Assembly (NCBI RefSeq): GCF_000421405.1
Contig: NZ_ATWY01000025.1
Location: 1-34,288, forward strand
Length of the DNA: 34,288 nucleotides
Source: Butyrivibrio sp. NC2007
GTDB taxonomy: Bacteria > Bacillota > Clostridia > Lachnospirales > Lachnospiraceae
Direction: 5' to 3'
Shown one piece after another: positions 25,698 to 33,774 of the stretch. Position 1 is the first letter of the stretch; each line of letters starts with the position of its first letter. The notes below the pieces were generated by a model. It worked only from the letters and a program-made list of their open reading frames with translations. It made no database searches and was not told where the DNA came from. A program made the position numbers and the translations under genes.

Positions 25698-26740
25698 AAA
25701 TACTCCTTAATGCCCATGAGCATAAGCTCTAAGGCTAAATCTATATTAACATTGGAGTCTATGCGGTTTTTCGCAATCTCCATATCTTTAATAATGCTGC
25801 TTATGCCCTCATAAGTGCAGTTTGTGGTAACACTACTAATATACGATACCTTGTCAGTGAAAATCAAGTGAGTATCATCCCCTGTGGCCTTATACACCAG
25901 CATATCCCTGAACAGGAAAAGAAGTATGTCCATAAAGTCAGCGTACTGACCAAGGTCAATTCCCTTCTTGCTGCTTTTCTCATCCCCATCGGGGTTCTCT
26001 AATATGCCGTGAACCCTGTCCATAATCTCGTGTATCTCAAGGTTCTTGAGCTTAGCCACCAGCTCTATGGTCTCGTTCTTTAAAGTCTCGAACCTCTCAT
26101 TGGAAGCCAATTCCAGCGCCTTGCCCACATTTCCTCTTGCAAAAGAGGCGCACAGCATGGCCTTGTAATCCACCACGTGGCACTCCTGCATCAGGTAATT
26201 TATGATGGAATCGTCCCTGACGGGCTTCATGGGAAGCACGATACATCTACTTATGATAGTAGGCAGAAATGCATTTATGTTGCTGGTCAGAATAATGATG
26301 ACAATATATGAAGGTGGCTCCTCCAAAGTCTTTAGCAGAGCATTCTGCGCTTGGGGCGTCATCTTCTCCCCCTCGGGAATGATATAGATCTTGTATCTGC
26401 TCTCGTAGGGCTTAATGACAACATCGTCTCGAAGCTGCTGCCTGATGTCGTCAACACCTATACTATTAGGCTTTTCATGGGTTATGGTTATGATGTCCGG
26501 ATGATTGTCTGACAGTGCCTTAATACAGGAGGGGCACTCGTTACAGGACTCCCTATAATCTCCCCTGTCCTGCCTGTTTTCGCACTGAAGAGCCTTGGCA
26601 AAAGTCTTGGCGATAAACTCTTTTCCCGAACCACTCTCACCTGAGATGATATAGGCATGAGAAACTTTATCAGTAATGAGCGCATGCTGCATGTGCTCTT
26701 TCATCTGCTGTTGATCTATGATATCGGCAAAATCCGCCAT
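25694..26740 (-). CDS. holB: DNA polymerase III delta' subunit
   Basis: Clamp-loader subunit of the replicative polymerase. Residues 34–41 (GESGSGKE) make a P-loop-like site, although delta' usually does not hydrolyse ATP. The zinc module uses Cys53, Cys66, Cys69 and Cys72. MTPQAQNALLKTLEEPP and the SRC motif (164–166, TIISRCIVL) are diagnostic of clamp-loader AAA+ subunits. 348 residues is typical for Clostridia. The gene lies 11 bases after yaaR with AGGGGAGAG ahead of the ATG, and overlaps ricT by 4 bases. The yaaR–holB–ricT order is conserved in Bacillota. Confidence 0.93.
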   Translation of the reverse strand: MADFADIIDQQQMKEHMQHALITDKVSHAYIISGESGSGKEFIAKTFAKALQCENRQDRGDYRESCNECPSCIKALSDNHPDIITITHEKPNSIGVDDIRQQLRDDVVIKPYESRYKIYIIPEGEKMTPQAQNALLKTLEEPPSYIVIIILTSNINAFLPTIISRCIVLPMKPVRDDSIINYLMQECHVVDYKAMLCASFARGNVGKALELASNERFETLKNETIELVAKLKNLEIHEIMDRVHGILENPDGDEKSSKKGIDLGQYADFMDILLFLFRDMLVYKATGDDTHLIFTDKVSYISSVTTNCTYEGISSIIKDMEIAKNRIDSNVNIDLALELMLMGIKEYL

Positions 26741-26751
26741 TTACTCTCCCC

Positions 26752-27192
26752 TTAAGTAAAGATGTCCAGTAGTAACCCCTGTATCTGTCCAATCTTAGCA
26801 AGTATATCGATACCGTTCTTCTCGTCCTTGACCAGTTCCTGAGCCAGTTCATCAAGCTCTTTATCCACCTGCCTGATTATGCCGTAAACCCTGTGTCTTC
26901 CCTTCCTGTCAAGGAAGTTCTCTCTGGAAAAGACATGACTCCTCGTCACTACTTCGTTCATGAAATCCTTGATAAGGATCCTGTACCTCTGCATATCCTT
27001 GATGTCATTTCTCTTGGATATCTTCTCGCCCTGCTGGATGATATCCTGCATCATGAGATTCAGGCGCTCTGCAAGCCCCGAATCCTCAAGCTTGCTGGTA
27101 AGGACAAACTTAAAGTCGCCGTTTGCCTCCTGCACCTGCTCCGGAGCCGGGGTCTGAGTTGTGGGTGTAAGATTACTAACTTTAATATCCAT
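26752..27192 (-). CDS. yaaR: YaaR family (DUF327) protein
   Basis: Small soluble, mainly helical protein of unknown function found next to holB in many Bacillota. The body reads LTSKLEDSGLAERLNLMMQDIIQQGEKISKRNDIKDMQRYRILIKDF with the family end VYGIIRQVDKELDELAQEL…ILAKIGQIQGLLLDIF. The N-terminal 25 residues are a Pro/Thr/Gln-rich flexible segment. 146 residues is the expected size. It lies between gmk (24-base gap) and holB (11-base gap). A role in DNA metabolism or signalling can only be guessed from the neighbours. Confidence 0.88.
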   Translation of the reverse strand: MDIKVSNLTPTTQTPAPEQVQEANGDFKFVLTSKLEDSGLAERLNLMMQDIIQQGEKISKRNDIKDMQRYRILIKDFMNEVVTRSHVFSRENFLDRKGRHRVYGIIRQVDKELDELAQELVKDEKNGIDILAKIGQIQGLLLDIFT

Positions 27193-27216
27193 ACATTCCC
27201 TTCCCGCCTTATAAGG

Positions 27217-27819
27217 TCAGCTCATCTTCTCTAAAATGTGTTCCCTTATCTCTTTTATACAGTCCTCGATAAGTCCGTTGTTGAAAAATCTCTTTTCCAC
27301 GCCGGCCTCTTTTATCTTGGCCTCGTCAAAATCTTCCTCGTCTGCCAAAAAACGTCTGCACATCTCGTCATACCTTGGATGTTCCTGCTTGGCTTCTCTC
27401 TTCATGGCTCTCTCAAGCCTTATCCTTGCCTCTACATCGATCAGTATCGGAAGGACATTCTCTTTTCCGAAGTAATCCCTGAAGTAACAGTAGGACTCAA
27501 GTGTCCCGATTACCAGGTAACTGTCGCCACTGGCAAGATCAATCTGACCGTCATCTACTGTAAAGTACCTCCACTCGCCGTAGTTGGTGTGGTAGGTTCT
27601 CTCCTCGATAATCTTCCCTCTGCTGCGAAGGTCAAGGTAGCCCTCTTCATCTCTGAAGAAGTACTGAACTCCGTCCGTCTCACCATCGCGCATGGGGCGC
27701 GTGGTGTAGGGAACGACCTTCTTAAGGGATAAGTCATTATCAGCTATTAGGTTTTTGTAGATTGTGTCTTTCCCTGAGGTGCTCTTGCCCATCAGAAGGA
27801 AAATCCTGCCGGTAGCCAT
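27217..27819 (-). CDS. gmk: Guanylate kinase-like protein
   Basis: Phosphorylates GMP to GDP if it is a true guanylate kinase. The GMP-binding signature YTTRPMRDGETDGVQYFF (38–55) is intact. The P-loop GKSTSGKDT (11–19) keeps the Lys and Thr but departs from the usual GPSGxGKxT, and ILIDVEARIRLERAMKRE replaces the normal lid segment. 200 residues fits the family. Because of the altered P-loop and lid it may be a paralogue beside a standard gmk elsewhere; the symbol is therefore provisional. It occupies the place of thymidylate kinase (tmk) in the B. subtilis version of this cluster. It starts 5 bases after pyk; the ribosome-binding site GAGGA lies in the pyk end. Confidence 0.85.
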   Translation of the reverse strand: MATGRIFLLMGKSTSGKDTIYKNLIADNDLSLKKVVPYTTRPMRDGETDGVQYFFRDEEGYLDLRSRGKIIEERTYHTNYGEWRYFTVDDGQIDLASGDSYLVIGTLESYCYFRDYFGKENVLPILIDVEARIRLERAMKREAKQEHPRYDEMCRRFLADEEDFDEAKIKEAGVEKRFFNNGLIEDCIKEIREHILEKMS

Positions 27820-27824
27820 TTTGC

Positions 27825-29234
27825 TTATACTTCCTCAACTCTTATCATGTTTGTTCTTCCGGGGATGCCAAGAGGTACGCCTGCTGTGAGGACTACCTTG
27901 TCGCCGGCCTTTAAAAGACCTGCATTCTTAGCTGAACTTATTGCCTCCCTGAAGAGCTCATCTGCTGTGTCTTCCTGCCTGATGTGAAGAGGCGCAACGC
28001 CAAACATCAGGTTTGCCTGTCTGCATACTGTAGGATTGATGGTGCATGCAATGATCGGGCAATTTGGTTTATACATTGAAACCATGCTGGCTGTAAAGCC
28101 GCTCATGGTGACTGTCAGGATCGCATCGGCGCCAACCTCTGCAGCAATGTTGCAGGTAGCATGTGAGATCGCTGTGGTGTCATCGCTTGGTGCGTAATCT
28201 CTTTTCTTAAGTCTTCCTACATAATCTATATCGGCTTCTGTTCTCTCGGCTATACGTACCATGGTCTTGAGGGCCTCTACAGGATAATCGCCTGCAGCTG
28301 TCTCGCCTGAGAGCATGATAGCTGTTGTTCCGTCATATATAGCGTTGGCAACGTCGGTAGCCTCAGCTCTTGTTGGTCTTGGATGGTGGATCATGGAATC
28401 CAGCATCTGTGTGGCTGTGATAACGTACTTACCTGCAGCCTCTGCCATCTTGATGAGCTTCTTCTGAACTACGGGAACCTCCTCAAAAGGAACCTCCACG
28501 CCCATGTCACCTCTTGCAACCATGATACCGTCTGCAGCAGCAAGGATCTCTTCAATGTTGTTGATACCCTGAGTGCTCTCGATCTTGGCAATGATCTTCA
28601 TGGGAGAGTTCTTCTCTTTTAATATAGCTCTGATATCCTCTACGTCTGCCTTGGTTCTTACAAAAGAAGCTGCGACAAAATCAAAGCCCTGCTCACATCC
28701 GAAAATGATGTCGCTCCTGTCCTGCTCGCTTAAGTACTCCATTGAGAGCTCAGCTCCGGGAACATTAACTCCCTTCTTGTCAGAGATAGGACCACCGTTT
28801 ACTACTGTGCAAACGATATCAGTATCTGTAACCTTCTCAACTGAGAGCTCAATGAGTCCGTCATCAAGAAGGATTGTCATTCCGCTCTTGCAGTCCTTGG
28901 TGAGGTCCTTGTAAGTGATGGATACCTCGTCCTTGGTGCCTTCTATATCTCTTGCTGTAAGTGTGAAGGTCTGTCCGGCCTCCAGCATCTCTTTTCCATT
29001 CTTAAAGTCCTTAAGTCTGATCTCGGGACCCTTTGTATCAAGCATGGTTGCAACGGGGATATCAAGCTCATCTCTGAGCTTTCTTATCCTCTCGAACTTT
29101 CTTCTGTGCTCATCATGTGAGCCGTGTGAAAAATTGAATCTTGCAACATTCATACCGGCCAGCATAAGCTCTTTTAACTTATCCTCACTCTCACTTGCCG
29201 GTCCAATAGTACATATTATCTTGGTTTTACGCAT
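27825..29234 (-). CDS. pyk: Pyruvate kinase
   Basis: Last step of glycolysis: PEP plus ADP to pyruvate plus ATP. Motifs: KIICTIGPASES at the start, NVARFNFSHG, DTKGPEIR, IIAKIESTQGINNIEEIL with the catalytic Lys, MVARGDMGVEVPFEEVP, ATQMLDSMIHHPRPTRAEATD and DGTTAIMLSGETAAGDYP. 469 residues means the allosteric C-terminal domain is present but the extra PEP-utiliser-like domain of Bacillus enzymes is absent. The gene begins 19 bases inside the decarboxylase gene, with GAGAGG before the ATG, and continues into gmk. The position in a replication/RNA-modification operon is unusual, since pyk often lies near pfkA or dnaE in Bacillota. Confidence 0.96.
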   Translation of the reverse strand: MRKTKIICTIGPASESEDKLKELMLAGMNVARFNFSHGSHDEHRRKFERIRKLRDELDIPVATMLDTKGPEIRLKDFKNGKEMLEAGQTFTLTARDIEGTKDEVSITYKDLTKDCKSGMTILLDDGLIELSVEKVTDTDIVCTVVNGGPISDKKGVNVPGAELSMEYLSEQDRSDIIFGCEQGFDFVAASFVRTKADVEDIRAILKEKNSPMKIIAKIESTQGINNIEEILAAADGIMVARGDMGVEVPFEEVPVVQKKLIKMAEAAGKYVITATQMLDSMIHHPRPTRAEATDVANAIYDGTTAIMLSGETAAGDYPVEALKTMVRIAERTEADIDYVGRLKKRDYAPSDDTTAISHATCNIAAEVGADAILTVTMSGFTASMVSMYKPNCPIIACTINPTVCRQANLMFGVAPLHIRQEDTADELFREAISSAKNAGLLKAGDKVVLTAGVPLGIPGRTNMIRVEEV

Positions 29235-30661
29235 AAAATTCCTCTCTTATCTATATCTATTATACCCTTATTCTCGCTATTTTCGAGCTCCAAAATACCC
29301 TGGACATTAAGTCCTTCGGCAATATATCGCTCTATGTCCTTTATGAGATCTCCGCCAATGACCTCTCCGGGCACTATCAGTGGAATTCCCGGTGGATAAA
29401 GGTTTACAAAGTCCCCGCTTATTCTGCCTTCCGCCAAATTTAAAGACACCGTTTCCCGCTCGCTGTCCCAGGCTTTTTGCAAAGACATCTCTCTTTTTGG
29501 AATAGCATATTTTTCATCTGCTGCGACGATCCTTGCTCCCGCTTTTTTCTGCAAGTTCTCATCTATCTCGCAAATTGCCTTTATAAGGCGCTCTATTCCT
29601 TCCTCTGTATCCCATCCGGTAATTATGGCCAGAGCATAGTGCTCCCCTGCCATTTCCAACTGCAATAAATAGTCCTCACGCAGTATATCATATAACTGCT
29701 GACCTGTCATTGTATCAGTATCCGCATAGATAAGCACCTTTGCCGGATCCTGTAGTTCGCAAAGTCCAGGAATCTTAAGGACACTGCAGCCTTTGGTCTT
29801 TTCCTGTATCTTATTCCTGTAGCCAAGGAGCCTCTCTGAAAACTCTTTTCCCCTCTCCTGCATCTCTTTCATGCACAGATCTATGGAGGCCATCAGCACG
29901 TATGATGGGCTGCTGGACTGATATATTCTAAGGAACCTCTTTAAAAGAGCTTTATCAACAAGGCTGCCCTGAACATGAATAAGCGCAGTCTGTGTCATAG
30001 CCGGCAGCGTCTTATGAAGAGAATGTATGACAATGTCAGCTCCCGCCTTCACAGCGCTCTCAGGCAGTCCCTTTCCGAATCCAAAGTGCGCACCATGGGC
30101 TTCATCCACAATAAGGATCACGCCTTCTTCATGGCACACTTTTGCAATCCCCTCAACATCCGAGCATCTTCCCTCATAGGTTGGGGATGTGATAAACACG
30201 GCTCTTGGCTTATCCGTCAGGGAGTCTAAAGCTCTTTTCACATCTTCTGCACTATAGCCGTCGAAAATCCCGTACTCCCGAATCATCCCGGCTTCCAGGT
30301 AATCTATCTCCAGCCCTCTCAAATACGCTGCATGGTAAAAAGACCTATGGCTACCCCTTGCAGCTAATATCCTGCCGCCTTCCGAAACCGCCGCAGATAC
30401 AGCGCTGAGTACGCCTGATGTACTTCCGTTTACCAAAAAGAAAGTCTCATCAGCGCCGTATAAGCTGTTTGCCCTTCTCTCGGCCTCAAGTATTATGCCC
30501 TTCTCGTCATGAAGATTATCAAAACCGTCAATTTCCGTTATATCACAACGAAAAGCACCCTTTAACGGGGTGCTTTGAAGGTTTCTCTTATGACCGGGCA
30601 TATGGAAGGGGTACATGTCCCCCTCCGCCAGGTTTATCAGCTCCTGGTAAATATCAGGCAT
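29216..30661 (-). CDS. Orn/Lys/Arg decarboxylase family PLP enzyme (YaaO-like)
   Basis: Fold-type I PLP enzyme decarboxylating a basic amino acid, thus a source of cadaverine, putrescine or agmatine. FHMPGHKRN (19–27) is the family opening. NGSTSG (78–83) binds the cofactor phosphate, DEAHGAHFG starts at Asp186, and SLHKTLPAMTQ carries the Schiff-base Lys217. 481 residues matches the short YaaO/SpeA-type forms that lack the N-terminal wing domain of E. coli enzymes. Substrate cannot be read from sequence. The ATG overlaps the HD-gene stop by 8 bases (ATGCCTGA) and the 3' end overlaps pyk by 19. A terminator-like hairpin sits near codons 29–37. Confidence 0.92.
   Translation of the reverse strand: MPDIYQELINLAEGDMYPFHMPGHKRNLQSTPLKGAFRCDITEIDGFDNLHDEKGIILEAERRANSLYGADETFFLVNGSTSGVLSAVSAAVSEGGRILAARGSHRSFYHAAYLRGLEIDYLEAGMIREYGIFDGYSAEDVKRALDSLTDKPRAVFITSPTYEGRCSDVEGIAKVCHEEGVILIVDEAHGAHFGFGKGLPESAVKAGADIVIHSLHKTLPAMTQTALIHVQGSLVDKALLKRFLRIYQSSSPSYVLMASIDLCMKEMQERGKEFSERLLGYRNKIQEKTKGCSVLKIPGLCELQDPAKVLIYADTDTMTGQQLYDILREDYLLQLEMAGEHYALAIITGWDTEEGIERLIKAICEIDENLQKKAGARIVAADEKYAIPKREMSLQKAWDSERETVSLNLAEGRISGDFVNLYPPGIPLIVPGEVIGGDLIKDIERYIAEGLNVQGILELENSENKGIIDIDKRGILCVKPR
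30552..30576 (-). terminator. Terminator-like hairpin inside the decarboxylase gene
   Basis: On the minus strand AAAGCACCC (30576–30568) and GGGTGCTTT (30560–30552) pair perfectly over 9 bp with a 7-base loop, and the RNA continues TTCG. The U-run spanning the stem end is only four bases, so termination would be weak at best. It lies within the first 110 bases of the coding sequence. Confidence 0.35.
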
Positions 30662-31247
30662 AATTTACGTTAATCTTTCCCTTCTTAAGCTTGAGTGTCT
30701 CCAGTGTTGATGCATACTTGTCCGCAAGACATACCACCCAGGCTTCCCTGCATTTAGGCGGCTTAACCGTAAGCGGCCACATGTGCTTTTTTATTATCTC
30801 TTTCTCTCTCTCGGAGAGCGTAAAGTCTCTTGTCGCGTTCCTCAGCGCAATTCCCGGATGATAGAATCCGTGGAGCTTGGGATGAATGTTCCCGGGCGCT
30901 TCGCCGTCATGCCAGTCGTAGAGGAAATAGTCATGAAGAAGTGCTCCTCTTACCAGCTCCCTCTCTCTGCTCTTAATCCCAAGTTTTCTGTTGAGCCTTA
31001 TTGCGCAGAGCGCCACATGGATACTGTGCTCATAGACCGTAACATTTCCATGCTGAATAAAACTCTTTAACCTGATGTAATTCTCAGAGCCGAGGATATC
31101 TGCGCCGTAACGGCATAGTGTTGCCCTGTATTCCTCGTCCTTCTCAAGCTCAGTTAGTAGCTCAGGATCGAATACATCAGGGTCATAGTCCTTAACATCC
31201 AGGACTTTCTTTATTATCTCTTTATCTTCTTTTGAAAGTCTGTGCAT
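30654..31247 (-). CDS. HD-domain phosphohydrolase-like protein
   Basis: 197 residues with an HD metal-dependent phosphohydrolase pattern: VYEHSIHVAL (His74, His77), GALLHDYFLYDWH with the His105–Asp106 pair, HPGIALRNA around His130, KKHMWPL (His155) and LADKYAS with Asp176. HD proteins hydrolyse phosphate esters such as nucleotides; the substrate of this subgroup is not known to me. No signal peptide or membrane segment. The ATG has GGAG 8 bases upstream. It is the first gene of the long operon running to the GH27 gene and is translationally coupled to the decarboxylase through an 8-base overlap. Confidence 0.85.
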   Translation of the reverse strand: MHRLSKEDKEIIKKVLDVKDYDPDVFDPELLTELEKDEEYRATLCRYGADILGSENYIRLKSFIQHGNVTVYEHSIHVALCAIRLNRKLGIKSRERELVRGALLHDYFLYDWHDGEAPGNIHPKLHGFYHPGIALRNATRDFTLSEREKEIIKKHMWPLTVKPPKCREAWVVCLADKYASTLETLKLKKGKINVNYA

Positions 31248-31362
31248 CTATAAACTCCATAAAACCGCATAGTTATGGCTGTAAACTTAACTTTTGTTTC
31301 AATTCATAATAACACACATTGCCTAAGAAAAAATTAAAATCATGAAAAAACTAACTAAATAT
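31248..31362. other. AT-rich intergenic region upstream of the HD–rsmI operon
   Basis: This 115-base gap must hold the start signal for the long minus-strand operon and the end of the oligoendopeptidase transcript. On the minus strand TATTAT and TTGAAA boxes occur, but no pair with 16–18-base spacing convinces me. No stem with a T-run is visible after the peptidase stop. Confidence 0.5.
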
Positions 31363-33282
31363 TTACTTCTTGTTAACCAGCTCCTCGTACTCGTCCACAA
31401 GCGACTTGAAATACTCCAGTGCCTTGTCGTAGGTCTCGTCTGAAAGCGGGTCAATTCCTGCCTCTGAGAGAAGCTCTACAGGCGGCGCAGATCCACCAAG
31501 CTTAAGGAAATCCAGATACTCATCCACAGCACCGGCTTCACCTGATGTGATCCTCTCAGCAATTGATGCTGCATAAGCCACATCTGCAGAATACTGGTAC
31601 ACATAATAAACATAGTAGAAGTGAGGAATTCCTGCCCACTGATATCTTGAAGCCGGGAACATGGTAACAGCATCGCCTCTGTACTCCTGAAGGAGCTCCA
31701 TCCACTTATCACCAAGGTCCTCAGCATCCAGCGACTGTCCTGACTCCACAACCTTGTACATGTAATCCTCAAACTCGGAATACATCATCTGAGTGAAGAA
31801 CGTTCCAGCAAACATGCTGATTGCATTCTCCAGATAAAAGAGCTTTTCGTCATCACTCTGGGCATTTTTTAACTTATATTGATAGTACAAAAGCTCATTG
31901 GTAGTAGATGCAACTTCCTGAGTAAATATTGTGGGATTGCTGTAAGCAACAGGCTGGTTCTCTGTCGCGTACTGATCATATACAGCATGTCCCATTTCAT
32001 GAGCTATTGTACTGATATCATCTGAGTAACCCTTATAGTTAAACAGTACCCAAGGATAATACTCAACTGATAGCTTGTTCTCAAAGGCTCCTGTAGCTTT
32101 GTTAGCAGCAGGATAGACATCAATCTGCTCACTGGTGATTATCTTGGTGAAGTGATCAATATAGTCATCTCCAAGAATTCCAAGAGCGTCTATAACCTCA
32201 TCCACCGCATCATCATAGGGTGTAGGCGGAATGTAGAAATCTGATACGCTTTCTCCCATGTTGTATGGGTATTGCTCCTCAAGGCCAAGCCCCTTTGCAT
32301 GGAGCTTTAAGTATCTCTGATACTCCGGAATACCCTTGTGCGCTGATTCCACCAACATGTCAAAGACATCTGTATCAAGATCATAGTCATCAAAGGCCTC
32401 TTCCATGGTAGTATCAAAGCCATCAATGACTGCTGATGCATAAGCCTGTGAAGCGTTCGATTCCAAAAGAGCAGCGAAGGTGTTAGCAAAATTCTCGTAT
32501 CTGGTTAAGTAAGCCTGGTTTGCTTCTGCCCTGAATTTATCCGAGTACTTCGGATTACTGATTATCTCTGCATAAAGCTCATCGGTAAGCTCCTCCTCCT
32601 TACCCCCCGGCATTGTGATTGTAGGATAAGGAAGTTCAACCTGATCAAGTATGCCAAAAATCTGTTCTCCGTAGCCCATACCCATTGAAAGAGTGGATAC
32701 CAAAAGAGTCTCATCCTCTGTAAGTGGCTCGTAGTCAGGATCAAGATACTGCCTTAGCCAATACTCATCGCCATCAAAAAGGGGATCTGAAAAGATCTTC
32801 TGTCTCTCCTCCAATGAAAGTGCAAATATCTCATCCTCCGCAAAGGCACATCTCTGGGTTTCTTCCCTGCTCATGGCATCAAGCTTGGCCAGCATGTTTT
32901 TATAAACTGCATCCGTTGCGTTAAGAGAGTTTCCCTGCTTAGCATAAAGCGCAAGCTTCTGCTGAATCCTTGTCATCTCGGTAAAGTAAGCAAAGTCAAA
33001 GTATTCTCTTATAGTCTTGGCATTATCAAGCTTTCCTCTGAATTTATCGTAACCATCCAGCATGCCCATTACCTTGTCGTAATCAGCCTGCCAGTCTTCT
33101 TCGCTGGCATAAATCTTCTCAAGATTCCATTTTGTCGGGTACTTGCCCTGTGTCTGTGTAGAAGCACTCTGATCTGATGCACTCTGATTGCCCAAAACTC
33201 CCGTAAAAGATCTGCCACATGCGGTAACAGAAATGATCAAAATCAGTGAAGCTGCTATTCCTTTTAAACGTCTGATATTCAT
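31363..33282 (-). CDS. pepF: M3-family oligoendopeptidase F with lipoprotein signal
   Basis: Zinc metallopeptidase that cuts short peptides. The zinc site is HEMGH at 428–432 with third ligand Glu456 in FTQEVAST. The late HFYYVYYVYQYS segment and the N-terminal WNLEKIYASEEDW block are typical of PepF. Unlike ordinary cytosolic PepF, the N-terminus is a lipoprotein signal: MNIRRLKG, a hydrophobic stretch, and lipobox SVTAC with Cys22, followed by a Ser/Gln/Thr-rich tether (about 30–47). The enzyme should therefore sit outside the cytoplasmic membrane and digest extracellular peptides. 639 residues fits PepF plus the signal. AGAGGAG precedes the ATG. Single-gene unit between the rRNA operon terminator and the HD operon. 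Confidence 0.92.
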   Translation of the reverse strand: MNIRRLKGIAASLILIISVTACGRSFTGVLGNQSASDQSASTQTQGKYPTKWNLEKIYASEEDWQADYDKVMGMLDGYDKFRGKLDNAKTIREYFDFAYFTEMTRIQQKLALYAKQGNSLNATDAVYKNMLAKLDAMSREETQRCAFAEDEIFALSLEERQKIFSDPLFDGDEYWLRQYLDPDYEPLTEDETLLVSTLSMGMGYGEQIFGILDQVELPYPTITMPGGKEEELTDELYAEIISNPKYSDKFRAEANQAYLTRYENFANTFAALLESNASQAYASAVIDGFDTTMEEAFDDYDLDTDVFDMLVESAHKGIPEYQRYLKLHAKGLGLEEQYPYNMGESVSDFYIPPTPYDDAVDEVIDALGILGDDYIDHFTKIITSEQIDVYPAANKATGAFENKLSVEYYPWVLFNYKGYSDDISTIAHEMGHAVYDQYATENQPVAYSNPTIFTQEVASTTNELLYYQYKLKNAQSDDEKLFYLENAISMFAGTFFTQMMYSEFEDYMYKVVESGQSLDAEDLGDKWMELLQEYRGDAVTMFPASRYQWAGIPHFYYVYYVYQYSADVAYAASIAERITSGEAGAVDEYLDFLKLGGSAPPVELLSEAGIDPLSDETYDKALEYFKSLVDEYEELVNKK

Positions 33283-33324
33283 AAACTCCTCTTATCCTCT
33301 TTATTTATAAATCTCGTACTCTTT

Positions 33325-33333
33325 ATTATAACA
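33325..33333 (-). promoter_or_regulatory. Extended -10 promoter of the oligoendopeptidase gene
   Basis: On the minus strand TGTTATAAT is a full extended -10 element. The -35 region is a poor T-run. The predicted start near 33318 gives a leader of about 35 bases. Confidence 0.5.
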
Positions 33334-33348
33334 TATCCTTTCTTCAAT

Positions 33349-33374
33349 AAAAAAATCCCGACGCTTTGTCGGGA
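33349..33374 (-). terminator. Terminator of the rRNA–tRNA operon
   Basis: TCCCGAC (33374–33368 on the minus strand) pairs with GTCGGGA (33362–33356) around a 5-base loop, followed by seven T residues (33355–33349). It lies 22 bases beyond tRNA-Phe. Confidence 0.88.
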
Positions 33375-33395
33375 CTAAAGATTAATAAAAAAAGA

Positions 33396-33468
<73 letters not shown>

Positions 33469-33474
33469 ATATAG

Positions 33475-33548
33475 TAGCGGGAACAGGATTTGAACCTGTG
33501 ACCTTCGGGTTATGAGCCCGACGAGCTTCCAGACTGCTCCACCCCGCG
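33475..33548 (-). tRNA. Initiator tRNA-fMet (CAT)
   Basis: 74 bases. The anticodon stem GTCGGGCTCATAACCCGA has the three G–C pairs of initiator tRNA, and the first acceptor pair (C1 opposite T72) is mismatched, both marks of tRNA-fMet. The T-loop is GGTTCAAATCC. CCA is not encoded. Confidence 0.93.
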
Positions 33549-33584
33549 TCATTATGAAATTTATTGCTTATTGCAATAAAAAAA

Positions 33585-33666
33585 TGGATGGCGGTGGATT
33601 CGAACCACCGAAGCAAATTGCAGCAGATTTACAGTCTGTCCCCTTTGGCCACTCGGGAAGCCATCC
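33585..33666 (-). tRNA. tRNA-Tyr (GTA)
   Basis: 82-base class II tRNA with a long variable arm, acceptor stem GGATGGC/GCCATCC, anticodon loop CTGTAAA reading GTA and T-loop GGTTCGAATCC. Confidence 0.94.
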
Positions 33667-33672
33667 ATATAG

Positions 33673-33745
33673 AGCCGATGAGCGGACTCGAACCGTTAAC
33701 CTGCTGATTACAAATCAGCTGCTCTGCCAATTGAGCCACATCGGC
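33673..33745 (-). tRNA. tRNA-Thr (TGT)
   Basis: 73 bases: acceptor stem GCCGATG/CATCGGC, D-arm GCTCAATTGGCAGAGC, anticodon loop TTTGTAA reading TGT, discriminator T. Confidence 0.94.
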
Positions 33746-33774
33746 TTACACACGAATTGTGTTGTGTAAAAAAA

